This document shows, one piece after another, positions 8,286 through 15,101 of a DNA stretch of 27,040 bases (position 1 is the stretch's first letter; every line of letters starts with the position of its first letter). The stretch is from Prevotella sp. CAG:485 (GTDB taxonomy: Bacteria > Bacteroidota > Bacteroidia > Bacteroidales > Muribaculaceae). The DNA lies in assembly GCA_000437495.1 (NCBI GenBank), contig FR897860.1, forward strand, positions 22,485 through 49,524, in the 5' to 3' direction. Under the pieces are notes generated by a model. It was not told the origin of the DNA and made no database searches. It saw only the letters and a program-made list of their open reading frames with translations. Made by a program: the position numbers and the translations under genes.

Positions 8286-9203
8286 ATGAAAAAATTTCTC
8301 ATTCCGTCGTTAACCCTCTTCCTCGCCACCTCTCTCCTGTCGTGCAGCGATGACGACAAACATCCGGCCACAGAGATGTTCAGCGACAACATCGCCACAC
8401 TCATCATACCGGGCGATGAATCCGCCAATGCCTCAGCTCAAATGGTGCAATACTCCTTTGAGAACAATTTCGACACCGACCAGGCCAAACTGGCAATCAG
8501 CGGCCTCTCTTACAACGGCATCGACTATCAGTTCAAGGCCGAGAACATACCCTTCAGCTACCAAGACTATTACAACGGCCGAATAGAGAACTTCAGCCTG
8601 GCAGCCATGACCAACCTCAACGGCGGCACGGCAGCCACGAATCTCACCGCCATGATAGCCATCATGCGCAACTTCCGGCCGTCGCTTCTGGCTCCCATGC
8701 AGGCCTTCAAACGTCAGTACGTCATCAACTTTACCGTAGGCAACGATTTCAAGGCCAAGACTTTTGATGCCAACGGCGCATACTTCGGCACCACCATGTC
8801 GTCGTACATCTACAACAACCAGCACAAGGACTTCACCACCGACAAACCTGTTTACTGCGTAAGCATGAACCTCACCACCGGCAAAGCCGACGTAACCATC
8901 TATAATCCGGTCTTCGCTGCCGAGATGCCGCCGTCGATGGCAAGCACAATGATGCTCCTGGAAGGACTCAACATCACCTACACCAAAAATTCCTTCCGTC
9001 TGGTTGGCGAAAACATCACCCCCAAAGTGCAGGAAGGCGCCGTTCTCACCCCCAACCCTCATTTCGTTTTCAACAACTTCACCCTCAGCGCCAACCCCGA
9101 CGACTTACGCGCAGCTCAGATCAGCTTCAAGGTTGCCGGCAAATATGATGCCATTGCATCTGTCACCACCGACCTGGCACGCAACAGCTCTTCAAACCAA
9201 TAA
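8286..9203 (+). CDS. Lipoprotein of unknown function paired with the TonB-dependent receptor
   Basis: This 305-aa protein belongs to a family I do not recognise. The ATG at 8286 was chosen because it gives a clear lipoprotein signal, a hydrophobic stretch ending 'LLSC' with C20 as the lipidated residue. The acid-rich SDDDK directly after the cysteine resembles the Bacteroidetes lipoprotein export signal, which would place the protein on the outer leaflet at the cell surface. The mature part is rich in Asn, Thr and aromatic residues in alternating beta-strand-like runs, without a motif I can name. It begins 59 bases after the receptor stop and ends at a shared terminator, so it probably works with the receptor in ligand capture; that role is inferred from position only. 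Confidence 0.8.
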   Translation: MKKFLIPSLTLFLATSLLSCSDDDKHPATEMFSDNIATLIIPGDESANASAQMVQYSFENNFDTDQAKLAISGLSYNGIDYQFKAENIPFSYQDYYNGRIENFSLAAMTNLNGGTAATNLTAMIAIMRNFRPSLLAPMQAFKRQYVINFTVGNDFKAKTFDANGAYFGTTMSSYIYNNQHKDFTTDKPVYCVSMNLTTGKADVTIYNPVFAAEMPPSMASTMMLLEGLNITYTKNSFRLVGENITPKVQEGAVLTPNPHFVFNNFTLSANPDDLRAAQISFKVAGKYDAIASVTTDLARNSSSNQ

Positions 9204-9229
9204 CACTACGCCGTCAGGCCATATAATTA

Positions 9230-9277
9230 AAAGATTTGAGAGTGCGTCATCAACCGATGATACACTCTCAAATCTTT
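9230..9277. terminator. Bidirectional terminator between lipoprotein gene and tRNA-Leu
   Basis: A 15-bp perfect outer stem (A9230 to G9244 with C9263 to T9277) plus a 5-bp inner stem (TCATC/GATGA around the loop AACC) forms a very strong hairpin. It lies 26 bases after the lipoprotein stop on the plus strand and only 6 bases beyond the 3' end of the minus-strand tRNA. T-rich sequence follows in both directions (CTTTATT on plus, CTTTTAATT on minus), so it can end both transcripts. Confidence 0.85.
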
Positions 9278-9283
9278 ATTCAG

Positions 9284-9364
9284 TGCGCACGATAGGACTC
9301 GAACCTACACGTCTTTCGACACCAGATCCTAAATCTGGCGCGGCTACCATTACGCCACGTGCGC
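9284..9364 (-). tRNA. tRNA-Leu (anticodon UAG)
   Basis: Read on the minus strand, the gene has a perfect 7-bp acceptor stem (GCGCACG/CGTGCGC), discriminator A and an anticodon stem CCAGA/TCTGG. The loop TTTAGGA gives anticodon TAG, reading CUA and probably other CUN leucine codons. The variable arm is long (TGTCGAAAGACGT), as in class II tRNAs, and the T loop is TTCGAGT between GTAGG and CCTAT. CCA is not encoded (CTG follows), so it must be added after 3' processing. RNase Z and RNase P RNA genes are in the same window. Confidence 0.96.
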
Positions 9365-9375
9365 CTTTTTGCGTT

Positions 9376-9384
9376 GCAAAGATA
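9376..9384 (-). promoter_or_regulatory. -7 box of the tRNA-Leu promoter
   Basis: On the minus strand TATCTTTGC is a perfect TAnnTTTG box ending 12 bases before the mature tRNA 5' end, leaving a short leader for RNase P to remove. A good -33 TTTG is not evident at the expected spacing. Confidence 0.65.
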
Positions 9385-9632
9385 CAAAAAATTTTTTATT
9401 CCCACACTTTTACCCTGCCTCTTCAACTCAATCTTACGCTGTCGCAACGCAAAAAGAGAATCTTAGCAACCAAAAATTCCTCAAATCAGGCCTCTCATTG
9501 GCCTTATCACTAAAAGGGAATACTGAATAATAACCTTATAATAGGTCTACTTCTCTCATTTTATGGACGATGGAGGCGGCAGTGAATTAAAGGACCATGG
9601 GCGAAATATTTTAGCAAGTCGACGAAATTTAT
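9385..9632. other. Non-coding spacer upstream of the kinase-like gene
   Basis: This roughly 250-base AT-leaning spacer separates the divergent tRNA-Leu and kinase promoters. Short stop-interrupted frames only; I see no gene, tRNA or strong hairpin apart from a weak AGGCC/GGCCT pairing near 9498-9515. Confidence 0.5.
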
Positions 9633-9641
9633 TACATTTGC
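9633..9641 (+). promoter_or_regulatory. -7 box close to the cytidylate-kinase-like start
   Basis: TACATTTGC is a perfect TAnnTTTG box. A degenerate -33 (TTTT at 9609-9612) lies 20 bases upstream. With TTTG ending at -4, transcription would start near 9644, five bases before the ATG, leaving an extremely short leader. Confidence 0.65.
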
Positions 9642-9648
9642 AGCAATT

Positions 9649-10275
9649 ATGAAAGCAAGCGAGACACTGATAGTTATCGGACGTGAGTTTGGCAGCGGAG
9701 GACGAGCTTTAGGTCGCGAACTCAGCAAACGATTGTCTGTGCCATTCTACGATAAGGAATTATTGCATCAGGCAGCAAAACAATTCGGCATCTCGTTGCC
9801 CGAATTTGAGCGCAATGATGAACGCAAACCCTCTGTTCTGCGTTCTATGGTAGAAAGTGCTTTTGGTATGTGTCCGGCGAATTCATCAAACGTCAATTCC
9901 GACACGTTATATGCTCTGCAAAGCTGTGTCATAGAGAAGCTGGCCCGTCAGGGCGGCGCCGTTTTTGTGGGGCGCACGGCAGACTATGTGCTGCGCAACA
10001 ACCCACGTTTGCTAAGCATTTTCGTGCATTGCGATGAAGAGGGACGCGCCAGAAGAATTGTTAAACGCGGCGATTGCAAAACTCAGGAAGAGGCTTTGGA
10101 TATGGCGCGGCGTAACGACAGGCTCAGGCAGAGTTATTACAACTTCTACACCGGCCGCCAGTGGGGTAACGCCGCTAACTATCATCTGTGCATCGACCTG
10201 GGTAAACTCGGTCTTCAAACGGCCGTAGACATAGTTTTGCACGCCACTTTTGATCTCGCGCAAAGAATAAAATGA
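9649..10275 (+). CDS. Cytidylate kinase-like family protein
   Basis: This 208-aa cytosolic P-loop protein is of the cytidylate-kinase-like type. The nucleotide-binding loop is 'GREFGSGGRALG' (11-22), followed by 'VPFYDKELL' (31-39), which fits the acceptor-nucleotide region of that family. 'GAVFVGRTADYVL' in the middle and 'RNDRLRQSYYNFYTGRQWG' near the end correspond to the lid and C-terminal parts. It is not the canonical cmk, so its phosphate acceptor is unknown. Its stop overlaps the start of the next gene by four bases (ATGA), so the downstream membrane protein is translationally coupled to it. Confidence 0.85.
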   Translation: MKASETLIVIGREFGSGGRALGRELSKRLSVPFYDKELLHQAAKQFGISLPEFERNDERKPSVLRSMVESAFGMCPANSSNVNSDTLYALQSCVIEKLARQGGAVFVGRTADYVLRNNPRLLSIFVHCDEEGRARRIVKRGDCKTQEEALDMARRNDRLRQSYYNFYTGRQWGNAANYHLCIDLGKLGLQTAVDIVLHATFDLAQRIK

Positions 10276-10913
10276 TGAAATCGAAAAACGTTTTATTGGT
10301 TTACCTTTTTGTTCTCATAGGCGGAATTTTATTGATGCTTCTGCACAATCAGGTGCATCTTTTTGAGGGAATTGTGGTTACTTGCGGCATTCTGTTCATA
10401 GTACCCTGCAGCTACATCCTGCTGAGCTGGATAGTAACGCTGGTGCAGCAGAAGAGCAAGAAAAGAAGCAAGACCAGTGAAACGGAACGGCGCTTAATGA
10501 GCAGTGCTCAATGGCTCTTGCCGGTGCCGATTATCGGCGGTATCACTTTCGGCATATTGCTGGTGTGCATGCCCGATTTCTTTGTCAACTACCTCATTTA
10601 CACCTTCGGCATTGTGATGATACTCTGCGGGTTGGCTCAGTTGGCCTTCACAGTGCCGGGGATGCATGTGCTGAACGTCAACGGCTGGTGGTTGCTGCCT
10701 CCCATTCTCGTTGCCGGCACAGGAATTGTGGTCCTCATACTTGGGCCAGACAAAATCAAGACCGTTATAACCATGCTCACAGGCATAGTTCTTACGGTTT
10801 ACGGCATAGAAGGTGTCATTGGCTACATATACCGGCAGAGCCGGTTGCGGGCCACAGAGATAATGAACCATCATTATCCCATAGACGCCGCTGCGCCGAA
10901 GGCTAAAAAATAA
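10272..10913 (+). CDS. Six-helix membrane protein, DUF308/HdeD-like
   Basis: This 213-aa inner-membrane protein has about six predicted transmembrane helices (roughly 6-24, 32-58, 82-100, 104-127, 139-157 and 162-186) and a basic cytosolic loop around 58-75 (QQKSKKRSK). The Gly-rich paired helices separated by short turns resemble the DUF308/HdeD group, whose function is mostly unknown. Its start codon overlaps the previous gene's stop by four bases, so the two proteins are made together and may act together. The rnpB gene begins only 34 bases downstream. Confidence 0.75.
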   Translation: MMKSKNVLLVYLFVLIGGILLMLLHNQVHLFEGIVVTCGILFIVPCSYILLSWIVTLVQQKSKKRSKTSETERRLMSSAQWLLPVPIIGGITFGILLVCMPDFFVNYLIYTFGIVMILCGLAQLAFTVPGMHVLNVNGWWLLPPILVAGTGIVVLILGPDKIKTVITMLTGIVLTVYGIEGVIGYIYRQSRLRATEIMNHHYPIDAAAPKAKK

Positions 10914-10947
10914 AAAGGAAGAAATAAAAGGAACAAAATAAAAGAGA

Positions 10948-11324
10948 AGAACCGGCCCGGCGGGTCCGTCGCCACCGTAAGCAATCATTGTGAGACGGAG
11001 GGAGGAAAGTCCGGGCAACAAAGGGCACCATGCTTCTTAACGGGAAGCGACCGGCAACGGTCGGTAGCTGCAGAAGAAAAGAACCGCCCTCCTCAGCGGG
11101 GGTAAGGGTGAGAAGGTGAGGTAAGAGCTCACCGGCGTCTGTAGTGATGCAGACGGCCGTGCACACCATGGGTTGCAATGTCAAGTAAACCGGCGCTATG
11201 AGGGCGGCCCGCCCCATGCCGGAGGGTAGGCAGCTGGAGCGTGCGGGCAACCGTACGCCGAGATAAATGACGGACAGCGGTCAACGACCGTTACATAACC
11301 CGGCTTATAAGTCAGACCGGTTCT
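10948..11324 (+). ncRNA. rnpB: RNase P RNA, bacterial type A
   Basis: This is the catalytic RNA that cuts the 5' leader from pre-tRNAs. The conserved region GAGGAAAGTCCGGGC is at 11002-11016, AGATAAATGAC at 11261-11271 and the distal conserved block ACATAACCCGGCTTATA at 11293-11309; these two outer blocks form helix P4. The ends were set by an 8-bp P1 helix, AGAACCGG (10948-10955) with CCGGTTCT (11317-11324). The distal block has ACATAA where E. coli has ACAGAA, a position that I recall varies between phyla. A T-rich tract (11325-11340) after P1 could act as terminator. I see no good promoter box in the 34 bases upstream, so transcription may start inside or ahead of the preceding gene pair. 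Confidence 0.96.
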
Positions 11325-11386
11325 ACTCTTTTCTTTTTTTGCTGACATCAATAATCAATATTGCTCAACATCAACTAACTCAACTC

Positions 11387-12424
11387 ATGAACGGAAAGAA
11401 ATACATAATAGCGGCTCTTTCGGCCCTCCTGACAATATTTACACTGCCATTTAGTGCTGCCGGTCAAAGCAAATACCGCGACGTCAGTGCCGGATTGTTT
11501 CATGTGCTGACGCTGAAAAACGATGGCTCCGTATGGGCCATGGGAGCCAACAGATATGGCCAGTTAGGCGACGGCACCACAACAATGCGCAAGAAGCCGG
11601 TAAAGGTAATGGATAACGCCGTTGCCGTTGCCGCCGGAGGCATACACAGCCTGGCAATTGACGCAAACGGCGCACTTTGGGCCTGGGGCGACAACGAATC
11701 CTGTCAGCTTGGCAACGGAACTCAGGTCAATGCCCTGCGTCCGGTGAAAATTATGGATGGTGTGGAGGCTGTCAGCGCCGGCGGACATCATACCATGGTG
11801 ATAAAGAAGGATGGCTCGCTGTGGGCGTTCGGCAGCAATAACTACGGACAGCTTGGCGATGGCACCACCGCCAGCAAATGGAGGCCGGTGAAGATAATGG
11901 ACAACGTGAAGCAGGTTAGCGCCGGCGACACTCACACCCTGGCCGTTACCAACAACGGCGATATGTATGCCTGGGGCAGAAACCACTGGTATCAGCTCGC
12001 CAACGGCACCAATCAGGGGTCGTTGAAGCCAATGAAAATCCGCAGCGGCGTGAAGCAGGTCAGCGCCGGAAATATCTGCTCAATGTACATTCTCAACGAC
12101 GGCACTCTGTGGGGCTGCGGCAATAACGATTATGGCAAAATAGGCGTCGGCACTAAACAGGAGTGCGTAAAGACACCCACACAGATACTCAGCGGTGTGC
12201 GCAGTGTTATCACAGCGTCGAATCACACACTTGCCATCCTCAACAACGGCACTCTCATGGCCTGGGGGTCCAACTTCGACGGCGCATTGGGCGACGGCAC
12301 CAAGATACATCGACGCAAACCGGTGAAGATACACACCAACGTAAGCAAAGCCGCCAGCGGCGACACCTTTACGGTATTCATCACCAACGACGGCAATTTC
12401 TTCTTCACAGGCTCTTTAGAGTAA
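11387..12424 (+). CDS. Secreted RCC1-repeat beta-propeller protein A
   Basis: This exported protein of 345 aa probably folds as a seven-bladed propeller; its ligand is unknown. The ATG at 11387 begins a signal peptide (hydrophobic 6-25, likely cleavage near 'SAAGQ'); the frame is open further upstream but those codons lie in rnpB. Six clear RCC1 repeats appear at about 50-residue spacing, each with a W/Y/MxxGxNxxGQLGDG-like turn (examples 'WAMGANRYGQLGDG', 'WAFGSNNYGQLGDG', 'MAWGSNFDGALGDG') followed by 'xxPVKIMDxVxxVSAG'; a partial seventh ('FFTGSLE') closes the ring. There is no lipobox, anchor or sorting domain. It is followed 16 bases later by a homologue of the same length. Confidence 0.88.
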   Translation: MNGKKYIIAALSALLTIFTLPFSAAGQSKYRDVSAGLFHVLTLKNDGSVWAMGANRYGQLGDGTTTMRKKPVKVMDNAVAVAAGGIHSLAIDANGALWAWGDNESCQLGNGTQVNALRPVKIMDGVEAVSAGGHHTMVIKKDGSLWAFGSNNYGQLGDGTTASKWRPVKIMDNVKQVSAGDTHTLAVTNNGDMYAWGRNHWYQLANGTNQGSLKPMKIRSGVKQVSAGNICSMYILNDGTLWGCGNNDYGKIGVGTKQECVKTPTQILSGVRSVITASNHTLAILNNGTLMAWGSNFDGALGDGTKIHRRKPVKIHTNVSKAASGDTFTVFITNDGNFFFTGSLE

Positions 12425-12440
12425 CCCATCCGAGTAAGAT

Positions 12441-13478
12441 ATGTCTCTGAATATCAGGAAGTTACTGTTAGCAGCCTTAACGCTGAGTTGCCTCACACTT
12501 GCGGCGCAGGGTAAGTTTCGCGACGTTGCCGGCGGCAGCGGTCATGCCGTGATTCTCAAAACAGACGGCTCTGTGTGGACTATAGGGAAAGGGTTTTCGG
12601 GTCAACTTGGCGAGGGCACGACTAACGCCATCAAGACAATTCCAGTGAAGGTGTTGGACGATGCCGTAAAAGTGGCAGCCGGACAATATAACAGTTTCGC
12701 CATTAAGGCCGACGGAGAGCTTTGGGTGTGGGGCGACAATACCTTCGGTCAGTTCTACCCCTTCACCGAAAGCGACGTTATCCGGCCCGTAAAACTGCGT
12801 GACAACGTAAAAGACGTCAGCGCCAATTACACCGACCTGATGGTGTTGCTCAACGACGGCACGTTGTGGGCGTCCGGAGGAAATTTTCACGGACTCCACG
12901 GCAACGGAACCACTGCGACACAGGTGAAAGGATCTACAAAAGTCATGAGCAATGTTAGGCAGGTAAGCTGCGGCTCAAATCATGTAATGGCCGTAACCAA
13001 CACCGACGAGCTTTGGGTATGGGGTAATAATGAGTATGGACAGTTGGGACTCGAAACGAAATCCAACAAACCCGTTACCAGGCCGGTGAAGATAGCAACA
13101 GGCGTAAAGGCAGTGAGCGCCGGATTCTGCAATTCGCTGATTCTGCTCAACGACGGCTCTCTGTGGGCTTGCGGTTATAACAAATATGGACAGTTGGGCG
13201 ACGGCACAACCACCGACCGCACAGCTCCCGTGAAGGTGTTGGACAATGTGCGCGACATATCCGCCGGTTCTTTCAGCAGTTTGGCCGTGCTCAACAACGG
13301 CACTCTGATGGGATGGGGAAAGAATAAAGAAGGACAGCTCGGCAGCGAAAATACAAATGACTTGCTCTGGCCCGTAAAAGTTTACGAAGGGGTGCAAAAG
13401 GCTGTCAACGCTGACACTTTCTCGGTATTCATTCTGCAGAATAACGAGCTGATGCTCACCGGGAAGGTAGTGCCTTAG
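12441..13478 (+). CDS. Secreted RCC1-repeat beta-propeller protein B (tandem paralogue)
   Basis: This 345-aa exported propeller has exactly the same length as its upstream neighbour. The signal peptide covers about residues 1-22 (cleavage near 'TLAAQ'). Blades are marked by 'WTIGKGFSGQLGEG', 'WVWGDNTFGQF', 'WASGGNFHGLHGNG', 'WVWGNNEYGQLGLE', 'WACGYNKYGQLGDG' and 'MGWGKNKEGQLGSE', with a short closing strand 'LMLTGKVVP'. Blades 2 and 3 have lost the usual GDG turn, so the two paralogues differ most there. The 16-base gap indicates a tandem duplication translated from one transcript. In eukaryotes RCC1 blades often act as protein- or DNA-binding surfaces; here extracytoplasmic binding is the likely role, by inference only. 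Confidence 0.88.
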   Translation: MSLNIRKLLLAALTLSCLTLAAQGKFRDVAGGSGHAVILKTDGSVWTIGKGFSGQLGEGTTNAIKTIPVKVLDDAVKVAAGQYNSFAIKADGELWVWGDNTFGQFYPFTESDVIRPVKLRDNVKDVSANYTDLMVLLNDGTLWASGGNFHGLHGNGTTATQVKGSTKVMSNVRQVSCGSNHVMAVTNTDELWVWGNNEYGQLGLETKSNKPVTRPVKIATGVKAVSAGFCNSLILLNDGSLWACGYNKYGQLGDGTTTDRTAPVKVLDNVRDISAGSFSSLAVLNNGTLMGWGKNKEGQLGSENTNDLLWPVKVYEGVQKAVNADTFSVFILQNNELMLTGKVVP

Positions 13479-13533
13479 ACCCGGTGAAGGAATGTCCGTT
13501 GCAACGAAATCTATGCTGCCGCTGTTATAAAAG

Positions 13534-14901
13534 ATGATGAAGGAGCATCTCAGCTTAAAGAAGATACCGGCGTATCGCAACAAGGCTCTTAAATGGATAA
13601 AAGGGACCGTGAATTTTGCGTGGGAAGGCGTGTGGGACACCAACCGGCGCGGCGTATGGATTTCCATCCTGAAAATCGCCAACCTCAGCATCCGTTCGTT
13701 TCTCGACAAAAGTATGCAGAAACGGTCAATGGCCCTCACCTATTCCACCGTTTTGACCATAGTGCCGGCAATGGCATTGCTGTTTGCCATAGGCCGCGGC
13801 TTCGGTTTTCAGAACCTTCTGGAGAATACCATTTACAGCTATTTCCCGTCGCAGAGCAAAGCCATAGGCACAGCCATTGGATTTGTGGATTCCTATCTGC
13901 GCGAAGCCAAGCAGGGCGTTTTCGTGGGCGTGGGCATCATCCTGCTGCTCTGGACACTCATTTCCCTGCTCGGCAATATTGAGGAGGCCTTCAACAAGAT
14001 TTGGGACGTGAAGCAAAACCGCTCCTTCTACCGCAAGCTCACCGACTACACCTCCATTTGCCTCCTCGTGCCGGTGATAATGGTTTGTCAGAGCGGCGTG
14101 AGCATCTTTATGAGTTCCACCATCCCCTCGCGCTTCGCTTTCCTCACTCCCATGGTGAGCCTTGTGCTTGACCTCACCCCTCTGTTCCTTGCCATAGTGG
14201 CTTTCACTCTCTCCTATATGCTCATACCCAACTGCAAGGTACAGTTCAAATATGCCCTTTTGGCGGGAGCGGTATGCGGCATAGCCTTCACCCTGCTGCA
14301 GATGCTCTTCGTCAACGGCCAGATTTACGTATCGAAATACAACGCCATTTACGGGTCGTTTGCCTTCCTGCCCCTTTTGTTGGTATGGCTTCAGCTGTCG
14401 TGGCTCATACTGCTCTTCGGCTGTATGCTCTGTTACTCGGCACAGAATGTGCTGTCGTTTAATTACACCGACACACAAGGCTACGTTTCCACGCAGTACA
14501 TCCGGTCGGTGTCCATCGTCATCATGACCATCATCATGCGTCGTCAGATGCATGGAAGGCAGCCCCTTACGGAGACACAGTTGGCGGCCAACTATTCCAT
14601 TCCGGTGCGCATGGTGAGCAGCATCTGCAACAAGCTGCACAGCGCCGGCATGATTTATTACGTCAAAGAAGACAAGGACGCCGAAGGCGTGGCACCGGCC
14701 ATTGACACCTCCACATTCACCTTGGGCGAATTTCTACGGCGCCTCGACAAAGAGGGCAAGTCGGACTTCATTCCGGGCTTTGAGCATCATTTCTCACCGC
14801 TGCTCAAAGAGGTCTCCGATGCACTTCAGGAGCCTTTCAAACAGGCCGACAGCGTGCTGATGAGTCAGCTTACTCTCCCGCCATCCGAGAACCGCAAGTA
14901 A
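13534..14901 (+). CDS. YihY/BrkB family inner-membrane protein
   Basis: This 455-aa integral membrane protein has an unestablished transport or envelope role. About six helices are visible (roughly 68-87, 129-149, 172-192, 208-231, 239-261 and 275-300). The family signature 'YNAIYGSFAFLPLLLVWLQ' (269-287) is clear, as is 'LLGNIEEAFNKIWDVK' (145-160). The cytosolic C-terminal 130 residues, including 'LTETQLAANYSIPVRMVSSI' (345-364), look like a small winged-helix-type domain, as often seen in Bacteroidetes and proteobacterial YihY proteins. It starts 55 bases after the second RCC1 gene and may share its transcript. The older name ribonuclease BN for this family is considered a misannotation. 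Confidence 0.88.
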   Translation: MMKEHLSLKKIPAYRNKALKWIKGTVNFAWEGVWDTNRRGVWISILKIANLSIRSFLDKSMQKRSMALTYSTVLTIVPAMALLFAIGRGFGFQNLLENTIYSYFPSQSKAIGTAIGFVDSYLREAKQGVFVGVGIILLLWTLISLLGNIEEAFNKIWDVKQNRSFYRKLTDYTSICLLVPVIMVCQSGVSIFMSSTIPSRFAFLTPMVSLVLDLTPLFLAIVAFTLSYMLIPNCKVQFKYALLAGAVCGIAFTLLQMLFVNGQIYVSKYNAIYGSFAFLPLLLVWLQLSWLILLFGCMLCYSAQNVLSFNYTDTQGYVSTQYIRSVSIVIMTIIMRRQMHGRQPLTETQLAANYSIPVRMVSSICNKLHSAGMIYYVKEDKDAEGVAPAIDTSTFTLGEFLRRLDKEGKSDFIPGFEHHFSPLLKEVSDALQEPFKQADSVLMSQLTLPPSENRK

Positions 14902-15101
14902 GACCCCGGAGACCAAAATTTAATAGAGCGCTAACTAAAAACACCACGGAGGGATACGGCATGAAAATAATTTGCAAATTTTTACATTTTCACATAACAA
15001 ATCCAGCCGTGGCCGTGTTATAAAATTAGAGAGGCCTTGTATACATACACGAAAAAGCCGCATGTTAAGGTCTCCAAGCACTACAAAAACCACAACTGCC
15101 T
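14902..15101. promoter_or_regulatory. Intergenic leader region of the glycogen operon
   Basis: The 200 bases before the debranching enzyme gene are AT-rich in the middle (14960-15030) and should contain the operon promoter. The best -7-like sequence is TACATTTTC (around 14984-14992), which lacks the final G of TAnnTTTG, so no box is certain. No clear terminator follows the yihY-like gene. Confidence 0.35.

Noticed and set aside
11267..11386. Upstream extension of the first RCC1 frame
   Set aside because: Most of it lies inside the conserved 3' part of rnpB; the ATG at 11387 begins a clean signal peptide.
11387..13478. RCC1 repeats as a possible DNA-level tandem repeat or phase-variable array
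   Set aside because: Repeats are diverged at the base level and in frame; they are protein blades, not a slippage-prone array.
14905..15075. GGAGACC ... GGTCTCC inverted pair flanking the glycogen-operon leader
   Set aside because: Seven bases at about 150-base distance is expected by chance and forms no plausible hairpin.
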